Source: a virus | Reading direction: 5' to 3' (one strand) | Virus record (IMG/VR): IMGVR_UViG_3300042503_000400 | Span: 1 to 54,835 of that record | Length of the DNA: 54,835 nucleotides | Part shown: positions 34,415-42,728 of the stretch, piece by piece | Position numbering within the stretch: position 1 is the first letter of the stretch | Layout: the number at the start of each line of letters is the position of its first letter | Program-made: the position numbers and the translations under genes | The notes under the pieces: generated by a model | The model's input: only the letters and a program-made list of their open reading frames with translations | What the model was told of the DNA's origin: nothing | The model's database searches: none

Positions 34415-34930
34415 TCAGCCCTCCAGCCTGCGCGCTAGCTCGTCGATCTGCGCCTGCTGTTCCTTGATGGCCTCGATCAAAACTCCGACGATGTTACCGT
34501 AGGCTACTGACTTGTATTCGCCGTCACGAACCACCTCGGGCAGCACAGCTTCCATCTCTTGGGCGATGACACCCACGTTCGGCTCACCGTCTTTATCGAA
34601 GAATACGCCACGCATTGCCTGCACCAACGAAAGGGCGCCGGGGACAGTGCGGATGTTGGTCTTGAGGCGCTCGTCGGAGAAAGCCGTAACGTTGCCCGTG
34701 GCCAAGATGTTCCCAGAAACATTCAGCCGCTCTGTCGGCGAAGTGAGCCCAAGCCCCAGACGGCCGCTGCTGTCAAAGCGGGCAACCTCTGCACCCCCCT
34801 CCGCAAAGGCAATAGTATCCGCAGCGGGGAAGAAGATGCCCGTGTTGGCGTCGTCGCCTCTCAGAGCAGGGGTGGCGGCAGAGCCGTCATTACCTGAGAT
34901 GCCCGCGGTTCCGTCGATGACAACGCTCAT
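34415..34930 (-). CDS. Tail fibre with C-terminal S74 intramolecular chaperone
   Basis: 171 residues. The N-terminal part shares the NTGIFFPAADTIAFAEGG and ARFDSSGRLGLG module with the fibre gene at 36526-37212. The C-terminus (about 80-171) is an intramolecular chaperone of peptidase family S74: FSDERLKTNI contains the expected Ser85-Lys90 pair, then GVIAQEMEAVLPEVV and a final coiled coil. It should trimerise and clip itself. Confidence 0.9.
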   Translation of the reverse strand: MSVVIDGTAGISGNDGSAATPALRGDDANTGIFFPAADTIAFAEGGAEVARFDSSGRLGLGLTSPTERLNVSGNILATGNVTAFSDERLKTNIRTVPGALSLVQAMRGVFFDKDGEPNVGVIAQEMEAVLPEVVRDGEYKSVAYGNIVGVLIEAIKEQQAQIDELARRLEG

Positions 34931-35112
34931 GCTTGGGTCTCCTGTTCAATCACCAGATCGCCAGCGTCTACCTGTGCCATGATCTCGTCGTAGTGGCGGT
35001 TGCCGGGGGTCAAAGGCACGGACCACTCTTGCCCGTCGATGGTGGCAAGGATGCTGGACGGTTGGCCTGTGAAGCTGACGTATTGGGCCGATGTGATGTT
35101 CATGGTGTTCAT
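34927..35112 (-). CDS. Small tail-fibre-linked protein
   Basis: 61 residues. YVSFTGQPSSILATIDGQEW, then VPLTPGNRHYDEIM and a short acidic tail, is a compact beta fold seen downstream of phage fibres. It probably serves as a minor fibre component or assembly factor. The next gene overlaps by four bases. Function is inferred from position. Confidence 0.7.
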   Translation of the reverse strand: MNTMNITSAQYVSFTGQPSSILATIDGQEWSVPLTPGNRHYDEIMAQVDAGDLVIEQETQA

Positions 35113-35115
35113 GGT

Positions 35116-36147
35116 CTAAAGCTCCGCGTCTGCTGAGACAAGTTCGCTAAACTGCTGCTGCGAGGCAGAGTTCGAACACCCACGATACGCGATCCCGCCG
35201 TAGAGGCTGCCAATGTGATTTGACGAGGTGCTTGATACCCCAACTTGTGAGTAGAGATAATTGTTTGTCACTTGGGCAAAGGCTGGCTGTCCGCGCTTTG
35301 TGACAGCAAACACAAACGGCGCAGCTAGCGTTGCCGTGCTTGCGCTAGACGGGATTGATGCGCTGGCAGGAACATACTCAAAATACCTCTGGCACCGCGC
35401 CAACTCAGGCCCCAATTCGGGCTGCTTGTAGAGGTCCACAGCCGCCGTGGTGTGAGTGCCAACCTTGATGTGGACGCCCCAGAAATCGACCCCAATGGTT
35501 TGGGGGCCGAGGGAGTTGGAACCCGTACTGTAAGAACTGCCTGCACTAGTGAAAAAAGTTAAAGTCAACTTGTCGTTTCCGTTGGTGCCGAGCGTTTTTC
35601 CAGTGATCGAAGGGACACTGAAAGTAACGGCAAACGGGGCAAATGAAGAAGTGAGCGTCACAGTCTGACCTGAAAGAACGACACCCGCTGACGGTGAGCC
35701 GCCAGTACCGAAATTTTGATCTACCGTAACTGCCATATTGCCAGAACCAGACGACCGACGCGCCCACCCAAGGACAGTAATGGTCTGACCTGCATAAGAA
35801 CGAACCCCTTCAACGGCTTGCTGGACAGCGGCAAGATCGCCAGAATTTACTTGCCCGCTTACAGTTTGGCGCAAGAAGTAGGTTGGATTGTTTGACCCGA
35901 GAGTGTCACCCAGTGCAAAGGCTTGGCGGGACATAGTAACCGTACCGCCGGAAATGGTGTTCGCCCAACGATCAGCCGCAACATACCCACCCGAAGTGCC
36001 GCTCGTCCCCCGCTGCCAGAAGTCGAAGGCCCCGTTGATGATGCGGTTCTCAGGGTCAAGAACACCGGGGCGCAGAGGCACAGTGTTGATCGTAGCCGTG
36101 TTGCCACCAGAGGCGTCGAGGATCGCGTTTGTGCGGAGTGTGGACAT
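35116..36147 (-). CDS. Tail fibre with carbohydrate-binding-type jelly roll
   Basis: 343 residues. MSTLRTNAILDASGGNTATI is a fibre-start motif of phage tail proteins. DPENRIINGAFDFWQRGTS and the following strands (YFLRQTVSG, ITVLGWARRSSGSGNMAVTV) are typical of carbohydrate-binding modules in phage tail proteins. RCQRYFEYVPASASIP near the C-terminus is another recurrent fibre segment. It probably binds a host surface glycan. Confidence 0.85.
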   Translation of the reverse strand: MSTLRTNAILDASGGNTATINTVPLRPGVLDPENRIINGAFDFWQRGTSGTSGGYVAADRWANTISGGTVTMSRQAFALGDTLGSNNPTYFLRQTVSGQVNSGDLAAVQQAVEGVRSYAGQTITVLGWARRSSGSGNMAVTVDQNFGTGGSPSAGVVLSGQTVTLTSSFAPFAVTFSVPSITGKTLGTNGNDKLTLTFFTSAGSSYSTGSNSLGPQTIGVDFWGVHIKVGTHTTAAVDLYKQPELGPELARCQRYFEYVPASASIPSSASTATLAAPFVFAVTKRGQPAFAQVTNNYLYSQVGVSSTSSNHIGSLYGGIAYRGCSNSASQQQFSELVSADAEL

Positions 36148-36176
36148 TAGTTGGCCTCCAATGCGGTGATGGTCAT
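36147..36176 (-). CDS. Possible 9-codon leader ORF before the fibre gene
   Basis: ATG 36176 to TAA 36147-36149 encodes MTITALEAN, with GAGGAG upstream and a TAATG overlap with the fibre start. It also includes the GGAGG that serves the fibre gene. It may only couple translation, or be the relic of a shortened gene. Confidence 0.35.
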   Translation of the reverse strand: MTITALEAN

Positions 36177-36187
36177 GGCTCTACTCC

Positions 36188-36514
36188 TCACCATGAAAAC
36201 GCTGCCGGAGCAGCCTGCGAGAGAGCCGGGACGCTCTCCTCTCGTTTTGCGACAAGCTCGGACAGCTCACGCTCCATGTCTGCGACCGCCTGCTCACCTA
36301 GAGCCTGCTTGACCCAAGACACAACGGTGTCCTTGCTCAGGTCACCAAGAGCCGTAAACGACGAAGGATTGGGCGCTGCGAGGGTCACGGAGCCATGGGC
36401 ACCCTGCACTACCTCTGCGTCAAACTTCTGGTACAGGGAGTAGCCGACCTCAACAGCAACCTGCCCGAGGGTGGCATCCTCAACGACCTTAGGTCCGTAT
36501 ACGTTCCATTCCAT
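36188..36514 (-). CDS. Small tail-fibre-associated protein (DUF7936-like layout)
   Basis: 108 residues. MEWNVYGPKVVEDATLGQVA opens a beta sheet; the motif ALGDLSKDTVVSWVKQALG followed by a charged helix (MERELSELVAKREES) is typical of small proteins beside fibres in marine and proteobacterial phages. Probably a fibre attachment or assembly protein. Recognition is by pattern only. Confidence 0.65.
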   Translation of the reverse strand: MEWNVYGPKVVEDATLGQVAVEVGYSLYQKFDAEVVQGAHGSVTLAAPNPSSFTALGDLSKDTVVSWVKQALGEQAVADMERELSELVAKREESVPALSQAAPAAFSW

Positions 36515-36525
36515 GGTGTCACCCC

Positions 36526-37212
36526 TCAGTTCAAAAAGACGATTTCGGCCCAGTAATTAGGCGTACCGCCACTGCCGTTAGTTACAGTAATACGTGGAGA
36601 ACCCCCGTTATTAGTAAAGGTTGCAGTGCCGTTAAACTCGTATTGAGCAACTTTGCTCAAGGCCAGCGCATGCCCGTTAAAGTTAGTTGTGTATAGGCCG
36701 ACAGCTTGAACTTGGTGGTTGAATGTAAGAGAGGTCATCGTAACAAAGAAAAACCGAGATTGGTTTTCTGCACTCCCAGAGCCTTGGCCAACAAAACCTG
36801 AAATGTCTATGTTGTAGGTTCCGGTTGTTCCAGCACTCACTCCAGCAGCGTAAATAAAGCCTCTGCGCCGTTGAGGGAAGAGAACTTCCCCGTTCACATG
36901 TAATAGGGTGCTAGGCGAAGTTGTCCCGACCCCAAGCCGCCCGCTGCTATCAAACCGAGCAGCCTCAACGCCACCCTCAGAGAAGGCAATCGTATCAGCC
37001 GCCGGGAAGAAGATACCCGTGTTGCTGTCACCCGTGGGGTAGATCGCAGGCGCACCCGCGCTGCCCGCTGGCACCTCGTTGGCGAGACCCGAGACGTTCA
37101 CAGTCCCCGTCGCATCCGGCAGCGTCAGCGTCCGATCCGTGTTGCTATTGGGCGAGGCGAGGGTGAAGTTCCCCGTGCCAGAGGCGTTCGGCGTGAGTGC
37201 GATTTTGCTCAT
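36526..37212 (-). CDS. Tail fibre protein, paralogous module
   Basis: 228 residues from ATG 37212, a one-base overlap with the preceding stop; the frame extends upstream only as shadow. The opening KIALTPNASGTGNFTLASPN and TLTLPDATGTVNV are common fibre repeats. The block NTGIFFPAADTIAFSEGG, then AARFDSSGRLGVG, matches the S74 fibre at 34415-34930 almost exactly, but the chaperone is absent and the C-terminus is a beta-rich tip. Confidence 0.85.
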   Translation of the reverse strand: MSKIALTPNASGTGNFTLASPNSNTDRTLTLPDATGTVNVSGLANEVPAGSAGAPAIYPTGDSNTGIFFPAADTIAFSEGGVEAARFDSSGRLGVGTTSPSTLLHVNGEVLFPQRRRGFIYAAGVSAGTTGTYNIDISGFVGQGSGSAENQSRFFFVTMTSLTFNHQVQAVGLYTTNFNGHALALSKVAQYEFNGTATFTNNGGSPRITVTNGSGGTPNYWAEIVFLN

Positions 37213-37787
37213 CAGATCACCACGTATCTTGCGCCGGATTCGACCGTAACGGTGATGCCGGAGTTGATAGTTATTGGGCCAGTAGACATCCCATTGCGAC
37301 CGGTCACAAGCGTGACGTTCTCGGTGACCGTAGCCGAGTTCTCGTAGATCGCGTCCGACGTAGCACCGCCGCCGCCACCAATCGCCCCCCACGCCGTACC
37401 GTCATAGCCCTCGAAGGATGCAGCGTCGGTGTTAAACCGGAGGTAGCCAGCCGAGGGAGAGCCATCACGTTCCGACTCGTCGCCGGTGGGTATAACTGCA
37501 GAACCAGTTGCAGAAGTCTGCGCAACCGCATCTCCCGGCTGGAGCGCACTGTCAGCTGTACTACCCTGCGCCGCAGTGGCGTAATCCGTCGCATCGGTAG
37601 TGGCTGCAGTGCCCAACCCGAGGGTCGTGCGCGCGGCACCAGCATCCGCGTCGTCGATCAGGCTTGCACCAAACGTGGAGATGGTCGAGGTCTCGACCTT
37701 GTCGCTGTTCAGGTTGTTGAAGTTGGCGTCCACCTCAGCGTTCGTTAAGGGGGCGCCTTTGCCGGATCGCGTTACGATGGTCGCCAT
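37212..37787 (-). CDS. Tail fibre protein
   Basis: 191 residues. MATIVTRSGKGAPLTNAEVD followed by ANFNNLN is a very common fibre N-terminus in phages. The middle (TLGLGTAATTDATDYATAAQ) is a fibre repeat of the short collagen-like or beta-helix kind. The C-terminal strands (VTLVTGRNGMSTGPITI) are a small head. Located with the other fibres in the leftward operon. Confidence 0.85.
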   Translation of the reverse strand: MATIVTRSGKGAPLTNAEVDANFNNLNSDKVETSTISTFGASLIDDADAGAARTTLGLGTAATTDATDYATAAQGSTADSALQPGDAVAQTSATGSAVIPTGDESERDGSPSAGYLRFNTDAASFEGYDGTAWGAIGGGGGATSDAIYENSATVTENVTLVTGRNGMSTGPITINSGITVTVESGARYVVI

Positions 37788-37795
37788 GTATCACC

Positions 37796-38257
37796 TCATG
37801 CCGCCGACAGGGTCACGGTCCACGTGATCTGCAGGGTGTCGCCAGCCTGCTTGTTGACCACCGGGAACACAGTGCGGCAGAGCATCGTGCCGCTCGTAGA
37901 GGCGTTGAAAATGCCGGCCTCCGTCACTGCACCGGTGGCTTCGCCGGGGTCGAACGTCGTCGCGTAGACAATGCTCTCGTTGCTGCCGCCACTCTGCGTG
38001 GCGCTGCCCAGCGCTTTGCGCGAGCCGATCAGCGAGCCGAGGTTGGTGTCACCCGCAGCGGCCGGGCTAGTTCCGGCGCCTAGCCCCATGTGGCTCATGA
38101 CCCCAGACGACGTGCCCAACATACGGCTGGTGATGTGCGCAAGCCCAGTGGTCACGATCAAGTTCTTGATCTCGCGCTGGTCCTTGACCGCGCCGTCCGA
38201 CCCGGTGAGGACAATGGTCAGGCGTCCGGAGAGGCCGAGTCTTTCTTTCGAGTTCAT
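37796..38257 (-). CDS. Tail fibre or tail-tip structural protein
   Basis: 153 residues. RLTIVLTGSDGAVKDQREIK then NLIVTTGLAHITSRML and VTEAGIFNASTSGTMLCRTV are hallmarks of phage tail structural proteins related to prophage tail-fibre segments. The mix of strands fits a beta-sandwich. Starts 11 bases after the preceding gene with AAGGAGATA upstream. Confidence 0.8.
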   Translation of the reverse strand: MNSKERLGLSGRLTIVLTGSDGAVKDQREIKNLIVTTGLAHITSRMLGTSSGVMSHMGLGAGTSPAAAGDTNLGSLIGSRKALGSATQSGGSNESIVYATTFDPGEATGAVTEAGIFNASTSGTMLCRTVFPVVNKQAGDTLQITWTVTLSAA

Positions 38258-38268
38258 CTAGTATCTCC

Positions 38269-39069
38269 TTAGAAGGTTCGGGCTTCGCCGACATAGTCCT
38301 CTGCGAAGTATGTAAAATCGCAGTAGTCTTGCATCCGGATAGAACCGCTATCCGCGATAGACGCTGCGTCCACAATACCAAGATTTGCGGCGATTACAAC
38401 AGTGTCGACTGCACCTGCGCCATCCACGATGCGCTTGTTCGGCACCACGTTCGGGAAGTCAGCCACTGTGTACTGATCGGCGAAGGGTTTGGCCGCTGAC
38501 AGTTCAGATACCGACAGCACATCAGCCGCGTCTGCGAACGCAAGGATGCGCGTGAATACAATACTGTCCACCATCGACACTGCGTCGGTGGGGCCTATCA
38601 GCATGTTCAGCGCGAAAAGCGTGTCCGCAGCAGCGACGCTTTCGCTGAGCGGTTTGGTGAACGACAGCTCGATCGAGACGATCGTGTACCCCGGGTCGGT
38701 ATAGTCCTCCGCGAAGTACGCACCCTCCTCGATCTTGGGGTTCTCGAATAACCCCTTGCTGATCTGGAACGGCGACAGTGCATCGTCGACCTCCACAGCG
38801 TCGGCGAAGCGCTTGTTTGGCACCACATCAGGGAAGTCGGCCACGGTGTACTGATCGGCGAACGGCTTCGCCATAGACATGTCAGTGTCGGAAAACAGCC
38901 TGACCACATCGGCGCGTGTCAAAAATTTGACAAACACGCCGAGCACATAGTTGTAGACGATGTACGGGACCTGAACCGCAGCAGACATGACAGGTACCGC
39001 GGCCGCAGCCCGGACCTGTACCGCTGAGATCGCCGCGCGGATGCGCGGTATGGTCTCGTTTATCTTCAC
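38269..39069 (-). CDS. Repeat-containing tail protein
   Basis: 266 residues from GTG 39069, a 4-base overlap with the upstream stop; a reading from 39195 would run through the upstream gene. Two long imperfect repeats are visible, each with SxAKPFADQYTVADF followed by VVPNKR, and related segments with YFAEDYTD or YFAEDYVGE. The repeats are Asp/Ala/Val-rich like fibre shafts. Probably a tail fibre shaft or connector. Confidence 0.75.
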   Translation of the reverse strand: MKINETIPRIRAAISAVQVRAAAAVPVMSAAVQVPYIVYNYVLGVFVKFLTRADVVRLFSDTDMSMAKPFADQYTVADFPDVVPNKRFADAVEVDDALSPFQISKGLFENPKIEEGAYFAEDYTDPGYTIVSIELSFTKPLSESVAAADTLFALNMLIGPTDAVSMVDSIVFTRILAFADAADVLSVSELSAAKPFADQYTVADFPNVVPNKRIVDGAGAVDTVVIAANLGIVDAASIADSGSIRMQDYCDFTYFAEDYVGEARTF

Positions 39070-39413
39070 TCGAAGTCGTCTCTGATCCGGAACTGCAGCG
39101 GGTCGTACACAGTCTGGCGCACGCCGGTCTGCAAGAGCACCTCGACCTCGCCCTCGTAGTACCCCGCCGGGTGATCGAGGTCGCCTGCCTGCCACACGAT
39201 AATAGCCACGCCCTGCGTCGCCGTTGGCGACGGGATCGTCAGCGCACGAGAGAACAGCGTGTCGCCCCCGACTGCGCGGAAGTGCAGCGTCGCCGTGGCG
39301 CCGGACAAGTTGATCGCGGCACCCGTGGACTCGTCTGTCAGCGTGAGGCTGACCTGCGGGCCGGTGTCGTTGCGGACCAGCTTGATCCGGGTGTCAGAGA
39401 TGCGTGGGTCCAA
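39066..39413 (-). CDS. BppU-like Ig-fold tail protein
   Basis: 115 residues. IKLVRNDTGPQVSLTLTDES, INLSGATATLHFRAVGGD, GVAIIVWQAGDLDHPAGYYE and the ending PLQFRIRDDFE match the N-terminal domain of BppU-type baseplate/tail proteins (DUF2479-like). Such small beta-sandwiches anchor fibres. In this gene order it may join the adaptors to the fibre set. Confidence 0.8.
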   Translation of the reverse strand: MDPRISDTRIKLVRNDTGPQVSLTLTDESTGAAINLSGATATLHFRAVGGDTLFSRALTIPSPTATQGVAIIVWQAGDLDHPAGYYEGEVEVLLQTGVRQTVYDPLQFRIRDDFE

Positions 39414-39422
39414 TGTTTCCTC

Positions 39423-40094
39423 CTACGCGAACTTGGGGCCGCGGACGACGAGCGCAGAGCGGAACGCGCCGAGGTTGGTCTTGGCCCGCGCCGATGTGAC
39501 GGCGAACAGAAACTGCTTTGCGTGATAGGCAGCAAGTTCCCGATCGGTCCAGTCCACGTTCGGCAGCACCAGCAGATGCTGCAATGCGCCGTGCAGGATG
39601 GCATCCTCGAACTCGTCGAAGACAGCCTGATCCATATCGGACGAGCTGCGGGTCGGCTTGAGCGCGAACGTCATCGACAGCGTGTAGGTACGCTCTGCGT
39701 CGGGCATCGGGAAGACACGGTACCGGTTGGCGCCCACTTGCGCGATCATGCGTGGCTCGGAGCCAAGCTCGGCGATCTCCGCTGGCACTGTGGTGGTGGC
39801 CGGCCACTCCGTAATCATCGCGGCTGCAGCGTCGTAGGACAAGACCTGCGCGGGGGTTCCGTTGATGTCAGTCCGCACCACAGCCTGCACCATCGTGTCG
39901 GGCGGGGCCGCGAAATCATACTCAGCTCGCCCGGGCGTCAGCGTGATGGGTGGGGCAGTGTACCGCCACGCCAAGGTGCGCTCGCAGACCCGGATGGCCG
40001 AGTCGCGGATGTAGTCCACGACCACCGGGTAGGCGCAAGAAGGGGCGCTGGCCGAGACTTTGGCGCTGAGCGTGGAGAAGGCACGCGTTTCCAT
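39423..40094 (-). CDS. Tail adaptor / connector protein
   Basis: 223 residues. The layout CAYPVVVDYIRDSAIRVCER, TLTPGRAEYDFAAPPDTMVQ, RYRVFPMPDAERTYTLSM and a C-terminal helix (FEDAILHGALQHLLVLPN) is that of the short adaptor proteins following DUF6682-type adaptors. It probably sits between portal and nozzle. The ATG overlaps the upstream stop by one base. Confidence 0.8.
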   Translation of the reverse strand: METRAFSTLSAKVSASAPSCAYPVVVDYIRDSAIRVCERTLAWRYTAPPITLTPGRAEYDFAAPPDTMVQAVVRTDINGTPAQVLSYDAAAAMITEWPATTTVPAEIAELGSEPRMIAQVGANRYRVFPMPDAERTYTLSMTFALKPTRSSSDMDQAVFDEFEDAILHGALQHLLVLPNVDWTDRELAAYHAKQFLFAVTSARAKTNLGAFRSALVVRGPKFA

Positions 40095-40735
40095 CAGGCA
40101 CCTCTGCTTTGCGTGGGCATCGTTTCTTTGTCGGTGACGACGCGCGCCTGCAGGTCAACACCAAGCGACTGGCTGAACGAGTCCATGAACAGCTTGGCGC
40201 GGCCGGAGTCGACGTTCTCGTCGTCGATCGACGAGGCGAGGAACACCACACCGTCCACCAGTTGCGGCAGGTAGCCGTCGGACGGAGCGTCCATCACCTC
40301 GTCTAGGGCGTAGTCCCCCGGCACCGCGACGTACTCCAGCATGACCGTCGTGTTGGGCAGCGGCTTGGGGTACACGAAGAACTTGGTCGGGTTGCGCTCG
40401 TGGCGCATGAAGTTAAGGGGCGTGCCCGCCGGATCAGAGACCCACTGCGGATACGCACGCTGGAACATCGGCCGCTCGACCTCCGTGACGGAGTTGCGCC
40501 CCACGACGTAGTAGATGTCCACCAGTCGGTGAGCGTCGGCCGGGAGTTCCTGCATGACATCATTCGCCGTCAGCGCGACTGTGGTCATCTTGTTGAACAG
40601 ATCAGGGCGCATGCCGAGCATGCGCTTGACGGTCTGGTTCACGTAGCCCAGCAGGTCGGCGTCGCTGTAACGCAGGGGGGCCCGCGTGTCCTGCAGCAAC
40701 TTCCGCGCTTCAACGATGATGTCCGCTGGTGTCAT
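40094..40735 (-). CDS. Head-tail adaptor protein, DUF6682 family
   Basis: 213 residues. TPADIIVEARKLLQDTRAPL, RYSDADLLGYVNQTVKRML, RPDLF and LPADAHRLVDIYYVVGRNS form the DUF6682 signature: an N-terminal helical bundle and central beta sheet as in gp11-like (tail tubular A) adaptors. It should dock on the portal ring. Overlap of four bases with the upstream gene supports co-translation. Confidence 0.88.
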   Translation of the reverse strand: MTPADIIVEARKLLQDTRAPLRYSDADLLGYVNQTVKRMLGMRPDLFNKMTTVALTANDVMQELPADAHRLVDIYYVVGRNSVTEVERPMFQRAYPQWVSDPAGTPLNFMRHERNPTKFFVYPKPLPNTTVMLEYVAVPGDYALDEVMDAPSDGYLPQLVDGVVFLASSIDDENVDSGRAKLFMDSFSQSLGVDLQARVVTDKETMPTQSRGA

Positions 40736-40977
40736 TCAGGCAAGTCCCTTGAGGCGTCGGCCGACAGTTCCGGCGAAGTATACACGGGTTGCTCAGGGAT
40801 GTCATCCGTGGCGAGGTCGAGTTTCTTCACCCGCCGCTTGGCCTTCTCCACCACCGCCGTGGCGAAGCGCTCCGGGTACGCTTCCTCCTCGGTCACCTCC
40901 TCGCACTTCGGGTGCCGAGCGAGTGTTTCGTTCCACTCGTAGATGAAGCCGTCGACTTTGTTCCGCAGGTATCTCAT
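40732..40977 (-). CDS. Small virion-region protein
   Basis: 81 residues. RYLRNKVDGFIYEWNETLAR then HPKCEEVTEEEAYPERF is a short domain common just before head-tail adaptor genes in podoviruses. The tail is charged then proline-rich. It overlaps both neighbours by four bases. Function unknown; likely minor virion component. Confidence 0.75.
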   Translation of the reverse strand: MRYLRNKVDGFIYEWNETLARHPKCEEVTEEEAYPERFATAVVEKAKRRVKKLDLATDDIPEQPVYTSPELSADASRDLPE

Positions 40978-41114
40978 TTCTTCTTCCCCTTCTTGGTGAC
41001 ACCCTTGACGGTGCCCTTGTTCTCGGATGCGTAGAACACCCGCTCGCCTTGCTCTTTCCCGTACTGCTTCTGCATGGCAGCCTTAATCTTCTTGCCCTTG
41101 GCGTTCAGCGGCAT
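40974..41114 (-). CDS. 46-residue Lys/Gly-rich protein
   Basis: ATG 41114 to TGA 40974-40976. The sequence MPLNAKGKKIKAAMQKQYGK, then GERVFYASENKGTVKGV and a KKGKKK end, is a widespread phage micro-protein. It is very basic and probably binds DNA or RNA, or the head interior. ATGA overlap with the following gene and one base after the previous gene show it is a true cistron. Confidence 0.8.
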   Translation of the reverse strand: MPLNAKGKKIKAAMQKQYGKEQGERVFYASENKGTVKGVTKKGKKK

Positions 41115-41115
41115 G

Positions 41116-41346
41116 TTACGTCCTCTTACCCGATGGTTTGACCGGCCACGACTTGCGCGCAGGGCCCGTCTTCTTGGTCGCCATGGTGCGCTTTTCTGTC
41201 GCGCTCATCTTTGCAGCAGCAGCGGCGGGACGACAAGCCGGGTAGGCACGCGAGGACTTCTCAGACCCGGAGCGACCGCACTCCTTGCCAGTCTTGACGT
41301 CGACCCACTTCTCACCAAACCACTTGCCGAGCCCACCCTTGCTCAT
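41116..41346 (-). CDS. Small basic protein, DUF5872 family
   Basis: 76 residues from ATG 41346 (ATGA with the previous stop). SKGGLGKWFGEKWVDVKTGK, then ECGRS and YPACRPAAAAAKMS, is the DUF5872 signature with two conserved Cys. The C-terminal 35 residues are Lys/Arg/Pro-rich. Family members are small DNA-related proteins of unknown role found in phages and giant viruses. Confidence 0.85.
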   Translation of the reverse strand: MSKGGLGKWFGEKWVDVKTGKECGRSGSEKSSRAYPACRPAAAAAKMSATEKRTMATKKTGPARKSWPVKPSGKRT

Positions 41347-41510
41347 TTCTTCACCCGATTGTCCGGGCCGCTCCACCCACCGCCGCGCTTCTTGTACTCC
41401 TTGGCAGCCCACGCGTTGGCGTAGGCAGAGGGGTACACGTCGAACTTGGTCTTAGCCGCGGCTTTGACCTTGGACCAGAGTGCGGGGTTGGTTGGTTTGG
41501 GGCTCGCCAT
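41343..41510 (-). CDS. 55-residue small basic protein
   Basis: ATG 41510 to TGA 41343-41345. MASPKPTNPALWSKVKAAAK, then KFDVYPSAYANAWAAKEYKK and GGGW, is a known recurrent micro-protein of the same set as its neighbours; family members often occur alongside DUF5872. The one-base gap upstream and ATGA overlap downstream support expression. Confidence 0.8.
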   Translation of the reverse strand: MASPKPTNPALWSKVKAAAKTKFDVYPSAYANAWAAKEYKKRGGGWSGPDNRVKK

Positions 41511-41511
41511 G

Positions 41512-41766
41512 TCAGCAGTTCCACGCGCGCAGTGACTTGTTGATCCGGCTGTTCGGGTCGTTGGCCGTTTTCTTCGACGTCAGCTTTTTCTTCATGCCCT
41601 CCATCCGGGCGCAGAAGCTGTCCCGGCGGGGACCGCCCTCAGGCTGCGGGGCCTTGAGTCCCGGCTTGCCGGGGTTGGCCTTGTTGTAGCTGGCCCGACC
41701 CTTGGCGTTGAGCCCGCCGGATTCACTCTTGCCTTCCTTGCGGGTCCACGCTGGAGTCTTGGCCAT
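41512..41766 (-). CDS. Small basic protein, DUF6321 family
   Basis: 84 residues. MAKTPAWTRKEGKSESGGLN, AKGRASYNKANPGKPGLKAP, RDSFCARMEGMKKKLTS and NDPNSRINKSLRAWNC give the complete DUF6321 signature with the two Cys. Function unknown. With three other basic micro-proteins it forms a four-gene cluster between head and tail genes. TAATG overlap with the upstream gene. Confidence 0.88.
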   Translation of the reverse strand: MAKTPAWTRKEGKSESGGLNAKGRASYNKANPGKPGLKAPQPEGGPRRDSFCARMEGMKKKLTSKKTANDPNSRINKSLRAWNC

Positions 41767-42728
41767 TATGCGATCCTCTCAGACACGATGATTGCCGAAG
41801 GAGTTACCGGAGCAATAGCGCCGGCCGCAGTGTGGTCGAGCGTTATAGCTGCGTTTTCTGGCAGCCACAACACCTGCACGTACTGCCCGGCGGTGACCGT
41901 CACATAGAAAACGATCTGGAAATAAGCCGCGCCGCCGTCTCCCGCCTTCGGTACAGTGACTCGGGTGGCAGACCGTGCGATGTTCGTGCCGTCCAGCGCG
42001 AACCAGATCGTGGCGTCGTGATCGTTGGTGTCGGAGTTCGCCAGCTGCAGACTGGGCGCAACCATGTAGGTTCCGGCCGCGGCAAAGGTCAGGCGAGTCA
42101 AGTTGGTACCATCGGTGACCATGGTGATGCCGGCGCCCACAACCTCGGTCGTACCGAACTTGACTGCTGTGGCAGCAGACACACTGCCGGTCTGGTCTGT
42201 CACGTCCGAGAAGCAGGCAAAGGCCCGGCCAGTGATCGTGGTGAAAGGCACTTTACCGCTGAGCACGTCGATGTTCGTTACGTTCACCTCACCCGTACCC
42301 TTGGGCGTGATGTTGATATTGATGTTGGTGTCGGTCCCGTCTGCCGAGATCGTGTTCTCGGTGATCGTGAGACCAGTCTCGGCGTCGCCGGTAGACAGCG
42401 TGTCGGACTCAATGAGAATGATGCCAGTGAAGCTGCCGGGGAACGATGCCCCCGTGATCGTGCCGCCGGTGATCTCCACGTTGTCGATGACGACGGCGCC
42501 GCTGCCGTCCGGGGACAGGATCAAGTCGCCGTTGGTGTTCGTCGTGCTGATGGTGTTCCCGTCGATGCGGATGTTGTCGACCTCGATGTTGGTCGTGCCG
42601 ACCTTGAGCGCAGTCGCCGTGCCCGTGCCGCTGTACACCGTCTTGGGTGTAGCCTCAGGCCCGCCGTCGATGTGCAGCAGTTGCGAGAAGCTGTCTTTAA
42701 CTTTTTCTGCTGTCAGGTTGGTGGCCAT
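41766..42728 (-). CDS. Virion structural protein, fibre-like repeats
   Basis: 320 residues from ATG 42728 with AAGGAG upstream; the frame is open to 42770 through a hairpin. KVKDSFSQLLHIDGGPEATP, then TALKVGTTNIEVDNIRIDGN and DLILSPDGSGAVVIDNVEIT, are repeats typical of beta-helical virion decoration or fibre stems. The C-terminus (about 200-320) is a jelly-roll-like beta domain. May be a head fibre, given its place among head genes. Confidence 0.75.
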   Translation of the reverse strand: MATNLTAEKVKDSFSQLLHIDGGPEATPKTVYSGTGTATALKVGTTNIEVDNIRIDGNTISTTNTNGDLILSPDGSGAVVIDNVEITGGTITGASFPGSFTGIILIESDTLSTGDAETGLTITENTISADGTDTNININITPKGTGEVNVTNIDVLSGKVPFTTITGRAFACFSDVTDQTGSVSAATAVKFGTTEVVGAGITMVTDGTNLTRLTFAAAGTYMVAPSLQLANSDTNDHDATIWFALDGTNIARSATRVTVPKAGDGGAAYFQIVFYVTVTAGQYVQVLWLPENAAITLDHTAAGAIAPVTPSAIIVSERIA

